Shown here: positions 53,838 to 63,976 of the stretch, piece after piece | Layout: the number at the start of each line of letters is the position of its first letter | How positions within the stretch are numbered: position 1 is the stretch's first letter | From: WHTI01 sp963826105 | Lineage (GTDB): Bacteria > Actinomycetota > CADDZG01 > WHSQ01 | Reading direction: 5' to 3' | NCBI GenBank assembly: GCA_963826105.1 | Contig: CAWGWA010000005.1 | Coordinates: 184,971 to 248,970, forward strand | Length of the DNA: 64,000 nucleotides | Translations under genes and position numbers: made by a program | Notes under the pieces: generated by a model | The model's input: only the letters and a program-made list of their open reading frames with translations | Told to the model about the DNA's origin: nothing | The model's database searches: none

Positions 53838-54530
53838 TCAGCGGCTGGCCGTCTGCAGCAGCTTGCACAGCTGGAGCAATGCCGCATCATATCCGCCACC
53901 GCCGCCCATCACCTGCCGGCAAAGCTGGCGGTACTTGATGATGTCGCGGTTCGACATGCCGGCCACCAGATCGGGCACATCCGGCCGATCGACGCCCGGC
54001 CTGCCTGGCCGAGGGTTGTTCGGTCGGTTGGGCCGCGGATTGTTGATCCCCGGCCCGGTGGGACCTGCAACGTCAACGCCTGGACGACCCGGGCAATTCG
54101 GCGTGGTCGGCGTGCCAGGACCACCAGGGTTTCCAGGAACTTCGATGTCGACGTCGACGCCTGTTCCGCCGATGCCAATACTAACGTCCACGTCGGCAAT
54201 GCTCCCGCCACCTACCGTGGCGTCGACATCCGCTCTGACGCCACCGCGTCCGCCAACCGTCGCCGTCGCGTCGACGTCAGCGATACTGCTTCCACCGACG
54301 GTTGCCGTCGCGTCCGCGTTGATGCCGTTCCGGCGGTCGCCGACGGTTGCGCCGACGTCGACGCCTAACACCCCGGAGTTGCTCGGGCCAATGTCCACGG
54401 ACACACCGAGCCCTTTGTTTCGGTCGCCGATATCGATCGCCATTGCGGACGATGAGAGGGCAAGGAGCACTGCGCCACTAGCCAATGCGGTGGTGAATTT
54501 CCCGACATGCGTAGTCATGGCATTCTCCAT
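53838..54530 (-). CDS. Secreted Asp/Gly-rich repeat protein
   Basis: 230 residues. A signal peptide ends at SSSAMA-ID (about residue 31). Residues 32-130 hold imperfect repeats built on ADVDATVGG and SIADVD units, mostly Val, Asp, Ala and Gly, which could form a parallel beta structure or bind calcium. A proline/glycine-rich spacer (PGNPGGPGTPTTPNCPG) comes next. The C-terminal ~40 residues form a small helical domain with two Cys (SNRDIIKYRQLCRQV; ALLQLCKLLQTASR) of a type I recall from other rhizobial secreted proteins. Function unknown; a surface or matrix role is possible. The start may be the second Met at 54518. Confidence 0.75.
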   Translation of the reverse strand: MENAMTTHVGKFTTALASGAVLLALSSSAMAIDIGDRNKGLGVSVDIGPSNSGVLGVDVGATVGDRRNGINADATATVGGSSIADVDATATVGGRGGVRADVDATVGGGSIADVDVSIGIGGTGVDVDIEVPGNPGGPGTPTTPNCPGRPGVDVAGPTGPGINNPRPNRPNNPRPGRPGVDRPDVPDLVAGMSNRDIIKYRQLCRQVMGGGGGYDAALLQLCKLLQTASR

Positions 54531-54771
54531 TTGGTTGCATTAGTCAACGCGCAATCATGGTGTGATTGCATAGCAGCCAACGTCAACCAATCGGGATTAG
54601 TTTCAACCAGAACGAGAAAGTGGGAGGAAGAGTTATTGCGTTGATAATTAAGCACTTATCATATCTGATAACCAATAATTAAATAATCGCTAAAGTTGAA
54701 CATATGGGGATGATTGCAACCAGAACAGTTTTTTTCAACCGATAATCGAATGCGCGGAAAAGTTGAAATAT
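54531..54771. promoter_or_regulatory. AT-rich control region upstream of the repeat protein gene
   Basis: A 240-bp stretch markedly richer in A/T than its surroundings. CAACCAGAAC occurs twice in direct orientation (54604-54613 and 54717-54726), and GTTGAA/TTCAAC half-sites recur several times. It lies before the secreted repeat protein (minus strand) and after the DinB gene end. It probably holds promoter and regulator sites. Confidence 0.45.
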
Positions 54772-55285
54772 CTAGGCAAACTCACGGCCGGACTCGGTGC
54801 GCTGGAATAGAACCAGGTCGAGCTCGACTGACGGCTTGCCCAAGGAGGTCAGGATCGTATGCGCCTGGCCGCGATGATGGGCGTGATGATTGAAGACATG
54901 CGCCAGCGCAGGCGCAAGCCGCTGCGAGACGGTGCGGACGTCGGTCACGGTGATGTAGGTAAACCGCCCGGCCAGGCTTCTGTCGGTCAACGTCCCGATC
55001 CAGTCGACAAAACGCTGATCTTCCAGCTCGCGCGCCTGGCGCAGCTTCGAGAAATCACGATGCAATATGGCATCCAGCGTTGCCGGTGCTTCACCGCCGC
55101 CCGAAAAGCGCTTCATCCAGATCCTGTCGGCGACAAGAAGGTGGTTCAACGTGCCCATCATCGATTTGAAGAAGGCGCCGACGTCGCGCTGAAATTCCTC
55201 CTCGGACAGCAGCAGCGGCGGCATCATAAATGCGCCCATTGGCCCATTGATTGTACGCCGCCAACATCGTGAAGTGCTGTTTCAT
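54772..55285 (-). CDS. DinB-family protein, one frameshift
   Basis: A four-helix DinB/YfiT-type protein of about 170 residues. MKQHFTMLAAYNQWANGRIY gives the first helix and metal-site His. After the shift (near 55,210) come GTLNHLLVADRIWMKRFSG and AHVFNHHAHHRGQAHTILTSLG, with the second and third metal His. DinB proteins are often metal-dependent thiol transferases or hydrolases; the substrate is unknown. The start is ATG 55285. Confidence 0.85.
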
Positions 55286-55341
55286 CTTTGCTTTCGTCAG
55301 CGTTGGATGCGTTTACCTATCTTCTCGGACCGGAGAGGCCA

Positions 55342-56035
55342 ATGACCATTCTGCTCTACGATCTGGTCGGCGCGGACGAGAAGCGGCCTTACAGCCCACA
55401 TTGCTGGAAGACAGCGATGTGCCTGGCGCATAAGGGCCTCGACTACCGGACCGTTCCGACGCGTTTTCTCGAAGTGCCCGAGGTTGAAGGCGGCGTCTCC
55501 AAGACGATTCCGGTGATCAGGGACGGAGACAAGGTGGTCGCCGATTCCTTTGCGATCGCGCTCTATCTGGAAGAGACGTTACCCGGATCGGCCGTCGCTT
55601 TTTCGCGGCAAGGGCGGTGAGGCGATGGCGCGTTTCATCGAGCGCTGGTCGCAGACCCAGTTGCACCCATTTCTCGGTTCGGCCGCGCTGTTGGAAATAT
55701 ACCGCCGGCAGGATGAGCAAAACGCCGTCTACTTTCGCGAAAGCCGCGAAAAGCGCTACGGCAAGACCATCGAAGACGTGTCGGCGGACCGCGACGCGCA
55801 CCTCGATGCTTTTCGCAAGAAGCTTGAGCCTTTGCGCAGCATGCTGGAGTACCAACCCTTCATCGGCGGCCAGACGCCGCTCTACCCGGACTACGTTGTG
55901 TTCGGCGCGCTGCAATGGGTACGGGTCATGTCGGCCTACACGTTTATCGAACCTGGCGATGTCGTCGGAACCTGGTTCGAGCGCTGCCTGGACCTGCATG
56001 AGGGGCTGGGCCGGCGCGTTGCAGCGGCGGCTTGA
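55342..56035 (+). CDS. Glutathione S-transferase, one frameshift
   Basis: About 230 residues. The N-terminal thioredoxin fold has HCWKTAMCLAHKGLDY, the cis-Pro motif SKTIPVIRDGDKVVADSF and IALYLEETLPG. After a shift near 55,605, the helical domain continues with FIERWSQTQLHPFLGSAALL and LYPDYVVFGALQWVRVMSAY. It resembles the beta-etherase-like (LigE/Ure2p-type) rhizobial GSTs. The molybdopterin oxidoreductase gene starts 69 bases later on the same strand. Confidence 0.85.
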
Positions 56036-56104
56036 GCCGGCGGATATCCAAGGTTTCGCCGTCGCCGACTACTCGCGACACCGCGGATCACCTAGAGAAG
56101 GCTC

Positions 56105-58239
56105 ATGAACCAGCACGCCAGCATCACGCCAGCCAAAGTCAAGATCGGCCATTCGGCTTGCCCGCATGACTGCCCGTCGACCTGCGCGCTCGATATCGAG
56201 CTGCTCGGGCCGGATCGGATCGGCCGGGTCCACGGCGCGAAGGACAACAGCTACACCGCCGGCGTGATCTGCGCCAAGGTGGCCCGCTACGCCGAGCGGG
56301 TCCACCATCCTGACCGCTTGCTGAAGCCTCTGGTGCGCGCCGGCGCCAAAGGCGAGGGCATCTGGAAAGAGGCGAGCTGGGAAGCCGCGCTCGATCTCGT
56401 CGCCGAAAAATTCGATCGCGGCCGAAGCCGAGACATGGCAGCGAGACCGTCTGGCCTTATTTCTACGCCGGCACGATGGGCCTCGTGCAGCGCGACGGCA
56501 TCAAGCGGCTGCGTCATGCCAAGAAATACTCGGGCTTCTTCGACTCGATCTGCACCAATCTGGCCTGGACAGGCTGGATGATGGGGACCGGGCGGCTGGC
56601 GGGCTCCGACCCGCGCGAGATGGCCAAATCGGATTGCGTGGTGATCTGGGGCACCAACGCGGTTGTCACGCAGGTCAACGTGATGACGCACGCCGTGCGG
56701 GCGCGAAAAGAGCGCGGCGCCAAGATCGTCGTCATCGACATCTATGACAACGCAACCGTGAAACAGGCCGACATGGGCTTGATCCTGAAGCCAGGCACGG
56801 ACGGGGCGCTGGCCTGCGCGGTCATGCATATCCTGTTTCGCGACAACCTCGCCGACCGCGCCTATCTCGAAAAATATACCGACGATCCCAAGGGCTTGGA
56901 GGCGCATCTCGAATCACGCACGCCCGAATGGGCTGCCGCGATCACCGGTCTGTCGGTCGCGGAGATCGAATCCTTCGCCCGGCTGGTCGGCACGACCAAG
57001 CGCACCTTTTTCCGGCTTGGCTATGGCTTTGCCCGGCAGCGCAACGGCTCGGTCAACATGCACGCCGCGCTGTCGATCCCGGCGGTGACGGGCGCCTGGC
57101 AATATGAAGGCGGCGGCGCCTTCCATTCGAACTCCGGCATCCTGAAGTTCAATACGGAACTGCTCGAGGGCGACCAAGATGCGCGATCCGAGCATCCGCT
57201 ATCTCGACCATTCGCGCATCGGGCCCGTGCTCATGGGCCACGAGGATGCGCTGTTCGGCGGTCCGCCGGTGACGGCCATGCTGATCCAGAACACCAATCC
57301 GGCCAATGTCGCGCCCGAGCAGCGGCTGGTGAAGCAGGGGTTCCTGCGCGACGATCTGTTCACCTGCGTGCACGAGCAGTTCATGACCGACACGGCGAAA
57401 CTCGCCGACGTCGTGCTGCCGGCGACGATGTTTCTGGAGCATGACGACATCTACAAGGGCGGCGGCAACCAGCACGTCACGCTGGGGCCGAAGCTGATCG
57501 ACCCGCCCGCCGGCCCGCGCACCAACCACTATCGTCATCGAGGAATTGGCCAAGCGGCTCGGCGTCGCCGATCTGCCAGGCTTCGGCATGACCGAGCGCG
57601 AGCATATCGAGGTCATGCTGTCGAAGAAGGGACTGCCGGCAGTTCGACGACGTTCAAGACGCAGCGCTGGGCCGACCTGCAGCCGGAATTCGACAAGGCG
57701 CATTTCATCTCGGGCTTCGGCCATCCGGACGGCAAATACCGGTTCCGGCCGCGACTGGAGCGGCACGCCGGCGCCCAACCGCCCGCCGAAATCGATGGGC
57801 CTGTTCGGTCCGATGGACCGGCTTCCCGAATTTCCCGACCATGTCGACCTGATCGAAGTGGCCGACGACGACGCATCCGTTCCGGCTCGCGACGTCGCCG
57901 GCGCGCAATTATCCTCAACTCGTCTTTCACCGAGACGCCGAGTTCGACGCAAGCGGGAAGGGCGGCCGGAATTGCTCGTTCACCCGGAAGATGCGGCGTC
58001 GCTTGGTCTTGATGACGGCGATCGCGTCGAAGATCGGCAATGCGCGCGGCGAGGTCGTGCTGCACGCGAAGCTGTTCGACGGCGTGAAGCGCGGCGTGGT
58101 GATTGCCGAAGGCATCTGGCCGAACGACGCGCATGAGCGCGGCGAGGGCATCAACGTGCTGACCGGCGCGGACGCGCCGGCGCCTTATGGCGGCGCGGCA
58201 TTCCACGACAACAAGGTCTGGGTGCGGGCGGCGGGGTAG
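56105..58239 (+). CDS. Molybdopterin oxidoreductase (formate dehydrogenase/BisC-like), frameshifted
   Basis: A molybdopterin-guanine-dinucleotide enzyme of about 705 residues. SACPHDCPSTCAL plus VICAKV supply four Cys for an N-terminal [4Fe-4S] cluster. CVVIWGTNAVVTQVN, KIVVIDIYDNATVKQADMG and LPATMFLEHDDIYKGGGNQH mark the cofactor domains, and a C-terminal MoCo-binding barrel ends GINVLTGADAPAPYGGAAFHD. At least ten indels, for example G56414, G57172, G57652, C57752, G57873 and G58029. The substrate is unknown; there is no signal peptide, so it is cytosolic. Confidence 0.88.
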
Positions 58240-58841
58240 GCCGTTAGCAATGCGTGTCAGCGCCAGATCCGTCATGGCGTGTCAAGGCAACTCGGGTGAG
58301 CCGCGCGGCGCCCGGCGCAAGCACGTCCTAGCTGCCGACGGATTCAATAGCGGGCCAGCGTGGTCTGGTCGGGAATTTGCTGTCACGCCAGACGAGTTCG
58401 AAAGGCGCCGTCCTCGGATATCTGCAATGCGGCAAGCCCACGCGCCAAATTCTCGAGGCCAGGATTGTGTCCGAGCATCGGCAGTTTCGCTGCCGATCAG
58501 CTCTCTCGGGAGGTTCGCTTGCGGCCTCGGCGAGAAGCTCCTTCGCGCGCGATGCCTCGTACAGGGCGCAGCAGCCGGAGCACGAATACTTCGGGAACGT
58601 GCGGCCATTCCGCCGAAACGATTGCCCATGTCTCGCGCGTGCCGCGACGGCCGGCGCACACCAGGGCCCTATGCGTTGCAGCCAGCCACGATTCACTATT
58701 TCCCGGCCATGCGCTGCGCATCCTTGTCACTCGCGCAACAGGGATGATGAAGCCGGCAGGGCGGATGTCGCCAAGCTGACTTGGCGATGGCTGCAGCAGA
58801 TGCTGCCATACGCGATCCAGTCAATATCCGCGACGATTCGC
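58240..58841. other. About 600 bp without a supportable gene
   Basis: Frames on both strands are open but none looks like a continuous protein. On the minus strand, short stretches such as FPKYSCSGCCALYEASRAKE are suggestive, and a frameshifted gene may be present. I cannot assign it. Confidence 0.3.
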
Positions 58842-59568
58842 CTACGGCGTGAACCTGGCCAGCGCTTCCAGATCGACATCGTCGCTCCAGGAGGCCGGCG
58901 AGAACAGCTGGCGAGCGCGTCGCTCTGGCCTCGTGAAAACCGGAAAACACGGTCCGCCCGCCTTCCATCCGGGCCTTGCCCTCGGCGACCAGCCGCAGCG
59001 CCAGCGGATAGAGCTGGTGCTCGGCTTTCAGCACGCGGGCGGCAAGCGTCTCCTCGCTGTCGCCGACCAGCACCGGCACGGCCGCCTGCGCGATGATCGG
59101 GCCGTCATCCATGTCCGGCGTCACGAAATGCACCGTGCAGCCATGGATGCGCACGCCGGCGTCGAGCGCCCGGCTGATGCGTGTCGAGACCCTTGAACAG
59201 CGGCAGCAGGGCAGGGTGGATGTTGATCATCCGGCCCTGCCATTTCTCGACGAAGCGGCGGGTCAGGATGCGCATATAGCCGGCGAGGCAGACGATCTCC
59301 GATGCCGAAAGACTGCAAGCGCGGCGTCGATCGCGCCGTCATGCGCTTCCTTGCTGTCGAATATCGGCGCGCTCGACGACGCCCGTGACTGCGATGCCCT
59401 TGGCGGTCCGCGAACGGCCAGGCCGTGCCGCATCCGGTCGTGTCGGAGATGACGCCGACGATCTCGGCCGGATAGGTCGGGCTCGCGCGGCCGCCTCGAT
59501 CAGCGTCGCCATGTTGGTGCCGCGGCCCGAAATCAGGATCGCCGACCTTCTTGCGCGCGCCGGTTCAT
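58842..59568 (-). CDS. purN: Phosphoribosylglycinamide formyltransferase, frameshifted
   Basis: It formylates GAR in purine synthesis. Parts in order: VAILISGRGTNMATLIEAA, YPAEIVGVISD, IVCLAGYMRILTRRFVEKW, MINIHPALLPLFKGLDTH (catalytic Asn/His), GCTVHFVTPDMDDGPIIAQA (catalytic Asp), then EALARFTP-stop at 58842-58844. The ATG at 59568 overlaps the purM stop by 4 bases. At least six indels. Confidence 0.9.
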
Positions 59569-60651
59569 AGGCCGATCGATCCCCGATAGATGACGCCGGC
59601 GTCGCGGCGCGGCACGATGCGGCCGATCGGCGTGACCGTCTCGCCGGCCTCCTGCAGCACGGCGGCGACCTGCGCGGCCTGGCCTGACGCGACCACCAGG
59701 ATGACCATGCCGATGCCGCAGTTGAAGGTGCGCATCATCTCCTCGGGCGCCACGCCGCCGGTCTTGGCCAGCCAGGAGAAGACCGGCGGCACGTCGATCG
59801 CGTCGAGATCGAGTTCGGCCGAAAAATCCTTCGGCAGCACGCGCGGGATGTTTTCGGGAAAGCCGCCGCCGGTGATATGGGCCAGCGCCTTGATGCCATG
59901 CGTGCCGCGGATCGCCTGCAGGATCGATTTCACATAGATGCGCGTCGGCTCGAGCAGCGCTTCGGCAAGCGTCATGCCCGTCGGCGAACGGCGCGGCGTC
60001 GGCCCAGCCGAGGCCGGACAATGCTCGACGATGCGGCGGACCAGCGAAAAGCCGTTCGAATGCGAGGCCGGAAGAGGCGAGGCCCGAGCAGCACGTCGCC
60101 TTCGACGATATCGTCGGTCGGCAGCAAGCTGGCCGCGTTCGGCCGCGCCGACGGCGAAGCCGGCAAGGTCGTAGTCGCTTGCCGTGGTACATGCCGGGCA
60201 TTTCGGCGGTCTCGCCGCCGATCAGCGCGCAGCCGGCCTGCCGGCAGCCTTCGGCGATGCCGCCGACGATCGCCGCGCCCTGGTCCGGATCGAGCTTGCC
60301 GGTGGCGAAATAGTCGAGGAAGAACAGCGGCTCGGCGCCCTGCACGACGATGTCGTTGACGCACATGGCGACGAGGTCGATGCCGATCGTGTCGTGCTTG
60401 CCCGCGTCGATGGCGATCTTCAGCTTGGTGCCGACGCCGTCATTGGCGGCGACCAGCACCGGGTCGGTGAAGCCCGCCGCCTTGAGGTCGAACAGGCCGC
60501 CGAAGCCGCCGATCTCGCCATCGGCGCCCGGCCGCCGGGTCGCGCGCACCAGCGGCTTGATCTTCTCGACCATGAGATTGCCGGCATCGATGTCGACGCC
60601 GGCCTCGGCATAGGTGAGCCCGTTCTTTCCCGCTTGCTCATCGCGCTTCAT
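59565..60651 (-). CDS. purM: Phosphoribosylformylglycinamidine cyclo-ligase, frameshifted
   Basis: It closes the imidazole ring in purine synthesis. The ATG at 60651 gives GLTYAEAGVDIDAGN, GGLFDLKAAGFTDPVLVAAN, DGVGTKLKIAID, CALIGGETAEMPGMYH, then after shifts DYDLAGFAVGAA, LTPTRIYVK-like EPTRIYVKSIL, and HITGGGFPENIPRVLP, ending IYRGSIGL-stop. Insertions include G60177 and extra bases near 60,127, 60,077 and 60,055. The repaired length of about 360 residues is slightly above the bacterial norm. Confidence 0.92.
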
Positions 60652-60846
60652 CTTCGCTGGGCCTGTCGATCTGCGGCTCTTCGCATGAACGGGTCCGGCC
60701 TCGCAAGAAGTCGGGCGTTCTGCCGCCCAGCCGAATCGGTGGACGGAGCCATCGCTAGCCCTGCGCACCCTTGCCGATAGACTGCCCTGGTTGACCATCT
60801 ATGATCGGCAAGTGAAGCGCAGTTCGGGCCGGATCAACCGTTGACT

Positions 60847-61407
60847 ATGCCCAACATGATCACGATCATGCGCTTCGTGCTGGTGCCGGCCGTCGTCTAC
60901 TGCTTATGCTGCGGCATGAATGGGACTGGGCCTTCGCCGGCTTTCTCGTCGCCGGCATTTCCGACGGCGTCGACGGCTTCATCGCGCGTCATTTCAACCA
61001 GCGCTCCAAGCTCGGCGCCTATCTCGACCCGATGGCCGACAAGCTGCTTCTGGTCAGCGTCTTCGTCGTGCTGGGCTTCATGGGCGAATTGCCGCTTGTG
61101 GCTGGTCATCCCGGCGGTCAGCCGCGACGCGCTGATCGTCATGCGCGGTGCGTCCTGTCGACGGTCATGGGCAATCCGGTCGAGATGAAGCCGCTGATGG
61201 TGTCGAAGGCCAACACCGCCGTGCAGATCGTGCTGGCGGCCGTCGGTGCTTGCCGAACTGCGCCTTCGTCGACCGATCTTCGGCCCGCTGCGCGCCGCTC
61301 TCATGATCCTGTCCGCGGGCTCTTGACCGTGGCTTCGGCCGCGGCCTATCTCGTAGCCTGGCTGAGGCACATGAGCGGATATGGCGAAGGCGAAGACCAC
61401 TCAACGG
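60847..61407 (+). CDS. CDP-alcohol phosphatidyltransferase (second PgsA-like), frameshifted
   Basis: An inner-membrane phospholipid synthase relative. MPNMITIMRFVLVPAVVYCL opens the protein. The motif DGVDGFIARHFNQRSKLGAYLDPMADK keeps the conserved Asp residues (read in parts). KANTAVQIVLAA and a final span ending AWLRHMSGYG follow. At least four indels; the end is approximate because its last frame runs into the next gene. Divergent from purM, it may make phosphatidylglycerol- or cardiolipin-type precursors. Confidence 0.82.
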
Positions 61408-62607
61408 ATGACGAGCTGGCGGCACGCCGCGGTCAGTCTGCCGCCTTCCGCCGCCAGATCCGTTTCTGGCTGATCGCTGCGGCGCTCTTCGCCCTGTTCG
61501 TCTATCTGTTCAGCGAATCCTGCTGCCGTTCGTGGCCGGCATGGTGCTGGCCTATTTCCTCGATCCGGTCGCCGACCGGCTGGAGCGGATCGGGCCTGTC
61601 GCGCTGATGGCGCCACGATTCCTGATCCTGATCGCCTTCGTCGTCGTTCTGGTGCTCGCGACTGGTCATCCTGATCCCGGTGCTGGCCTCGCAGCTGGCC
61701 GATTCATCGCCGAAGCTGCCGGAATATCTGGCCCAGCTGCAGACGCTGATCACCAGTTTCGATCCCGAATGGCTGGAACAGCGCTTCGGCGTCGACCCGG
61801 CCAATCTGCGCGAAGGGCTGAACTCGCTGCTGACGTCCGGCGTTCGGGCTTCTCACGACCGTCTTCACGTCGATCTGGAGTTCCGGCGTCGCGCTGTTCA
61901 GCATCGCCGGCCTGTTCGTGGTGACGCCGGTCGTCGCCTTCTACATGCTGCTCGACTGGGACCGCATGGTCGCGGTCGTCGACAGCTGGGTGCCGCGCGA
62001 CCATGTCGAGACCGTGCGCAAGATCGCCACCGACATCAACACGGCGACCGCCGGCTTCGTGCGCGGGCAGGGCACGCTGTGCCTCGTGCTCGGCGTCATG
62101 TATGCGATCGGGCTGACGCTGACCGGGTTGAATTTCGGCATCCTGATCGGCCTGTTCGCCGGGCTGATCAGCTTCATCCCCTATGTCGGCTCGCTGGTCG
62201 GGCTGGTGCTGTCGGTCGGCGTCGCCTTCGTGCAGTTCTGGCCGGACTGGACGATGGTCGCGGCTGTCGCCGGCGTCTTCTTCGTCGGCCAGTTCATCGA
62301 GGGCAACATCCTGCAGCCGCGGCTGGTCGGCAAGAGCGTCGGCCTGCATCCGGTCTGGCTGATGTTTGCGCTGTTTGCCTTCGGCGCGCTGTTCGGCTTC
62401 GTCGGGCTGCTGATCGCCGTTCCGGCTGCGGCGGCGGTCGCCGTGCTGGTGCGCTTCGCCATCGCCCGCTATCTCGAATCGCCGCTCTACAAGGGCCACT
62501 CAGACGACGTGATCGAAGTCATGAAAGTCGAGCTGATCGAGGCGCGGACGTTGCAGGCAGAGACGTGCCAGCCGGACCGTCCGGCCAGGCGTCGCAATGA
62601 AGACTGA
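61381..62607 (+). CDS. AI-2E/PerM-family membrane protein, frameshifted
   Basis: About 400 residues of an AI-2 exporter/PerM-like permease. The first spans read WLIAAALFALFVYLF and LLPFVAGMVLAYFLDPVADRLERIG, a periplasmic domain follows (LADSSPKLPEYLAQLQTLI), and the C-terminal half is intact: PVVAFYMLLDWDRMVAVVD, ISFIPYVGSLVGLVLS, FFVGQFIEGNILQPRLVGKSVG (read in parts). Three or four indels fall in the first half. The start is uncertain. It ends 5 bases before hdaA. Confidence 0.85.
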
Positions 62608-62612
62608 TCGCG

Positions 62613-63356
62613 ATGGACCGCCCGGCAAGCTCCCGCCAATTGCCGCTCGACCTCGGCCATCGCCGGGCCATTCGCGCGACGAACTGGTCTTGTCGCCGGC
62701 CAAGCCGACAGGCGGTCGCACTGATCGACCGCTGGCCGGACTGGCCCTCGCCGCTGATCGTGCTCGCCGGCCCCGCGGGCAGCGGCAAGTCGCATCTGGC
62801 ATCGATCTGGCGCGGAACGGCGAACGCCGTCTCGCGGCGCTCGATATTGCCGGGGCGAGGTGCGAGCGGCCGTCTCCAGTGGCTTGAAAGGCGCGCCCGT
62901 CCTGATCGACGACGTCGATCAGGCGAATCTCGACGAGCCCGGGCTGTTCCACCTGATCAATGCCGTGCGCGGCGCGGGATCGACTTGCTGCTCACGTCGC
63001 GGCGCTTTCCCGCCGCCTGGGGCGTCAGGCTGCCCGACCTGGCATCGCGCCTGAAGGCCGCCGCGACCTGGTCGAAATCCACGAACCGGACGATCATGCT
63101 GCTGCGCGGCGTCATCACCAAGCTGTTCGCCGACCGGCAGGTCGAGGTCGAGCCGCATGTCGTGCAGTTTCTGGTGCGGCGCATCGAGCGCTCGCTGGCG
63201 ACCGCCAATCGCTGTGGTCGACCGGCTGGACCGGCTGCGCTGGAGCAGAAGACCCGCATCACGCGGGCGCTGGCTGCGGAGACCGTCAACGCGATGGATG
63301 AGGGGCAGGGCCGAGTTCGACGTTTTAGCGAAATGGTCGGGGTGGCAGGATTCTGA
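62613..63356 (+). CDS. hdaA: DnaA-related HdaA/Hda-like replication regulator, frameshifted
   Basis: An AAA+ DnaA homologue lacking the DNA-binding domain, about 230 residues. It shows ALIDRWPDWPSPLIVLAGPA and GSGKSHLASIW (Walker A), APVLIDDVDQANLDEPGLFH (Walker B), LLTSRRFPAAWGVRLPDLAS (sensor 1) and LFADRQVEVEPHVVQFLVRR. In alphaproteobacteria HdaA with the clamp promotes DnaA-ATP hydrolysis to stop over-initiation. Several indels; the stop could be slightly earlier or later. Confidence 0.87.
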   Translation: MDRPASSRQLPLDLGHRRAIRATNWSCRRPSRQAVALIDRWPDWPSPLIVLAGPAGSGKSHLASIWRGTANAVSRRSILPGRGASGRLQWLERRARPDRRRRSGESRRARAVPPDQCRARRGIDLLLTSRRFPAAWGVRLPDLASRLKAAATWSKSTNRTIMLLRGVITKLFADRQVEVEPHVVQFLVRRIERSLATANRCGRPAGPAALEQKTRITRALAAETVNAMDEGQGRVRRFSEMVGVAGF

Positions 63357-63542
63357 AACCTCGACCCTCTGGGCCGGAACCAGATGCGTAGCCAGACTGC
63401 GCTACACTCCGGACGGCGGCGCATCATACTGTGTTGCGCCAGCCGCATGGCAAGGGACAAAGGCTCGGTCGGCCTTGTAAAGATTCGCTTTGCGCAGTAT
63501 TGACGGCGAAAGGCGCGATATCGCGTGAAGCAGGAATCGAAC

Positions 63543-63848
63543 ATGTCAGCACGCATTTTCAGCCCGGCAAAAACCGCCATGCAGTCCGGCAAAGCCAAAA
63601 CCGGCTACTGGGTGCTGGAGTTCGATCCGGAAAAGCCGCGCAAGATCGACCCGTTGATGGGCTACACGACCTCGCGCGACATGAAGAGCCAGATCAGACT
63701 GACCTTCGAGACCAGCGAGGAAGCGGTCGCCTATGCCGAGAAGAACGGCATTGCTCTTTCGGTTGAGGAGCCGAAGGAAGCGAAGCGGCGGCAGATTTCC
63801 TATTCCGACAATTTCCGCTATGACCGCAAAACGCCCTGGACGCATTAA
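63543..63848 (+). CDS. NADH-ubiquinone oxidoreductase accessory subunit (NDUFA4/NDUFS4-like)
   Basis: An intact 101-residue ETC complex I subunit. MSARIFSPAKTAMQSGKAKT is followed by WVLEFDPEKPRKIDPLMGYT and TFETSEEAVAYAEKNGI, ending FRYDRKTPWTH, the conserved C-terminus of this alphaproteobacterial/mitochondrial family. It acts at the matrix-arm side of complex I. The frame stays open to 63,525, but the conserved MSARIF fixes the start. Confidence 0.93.
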   Translation: MSARIFSPAKTAMQSGKAKTGYWVLEFDPEKPRKIDPLMGYTTSRDMKSQIRLTFETSEEAVAYAEKNGIALSVEEPKEAKRRQISYSDNFRYDRKTPWTH

Positions 63849-63899
63849 GCGGCCAGCGATGGCGGTCACGACCATTGAAGTGTCGAGCGTTCAGGTCAC

Positions 63900-63976
63900 G
63901 GTCCCGTAGCTCAGCTGGATAGAGCACCGGCCTTCTAAGCCGATGGTCACAGGTTCGAATCCTGCCGGGATCGCCA
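63900..63976 (+). tRNA. tRNA-Arg (anticodon UCU)
   Basis: A 77-nt cloverleaf: acceptor GGTCCCG / CGGGATC, D-stem GCTC/GAGC, anticodon loop CTTCTAA with TCT, TTCGAAT in the T-loop, and an encoded CCA end. The outer pair of the T-stem is A-C (usual copies have A-U), perhaps a sequence error. Confidence 0.95.

Noticed and set aside
54531..54771. The AT-rich region as a replication origin
   Set aside because: There are no DnaA boxes in array and no origin-linked genes nearby; hdaA is 8 kb away. A promoter/control region fits better.
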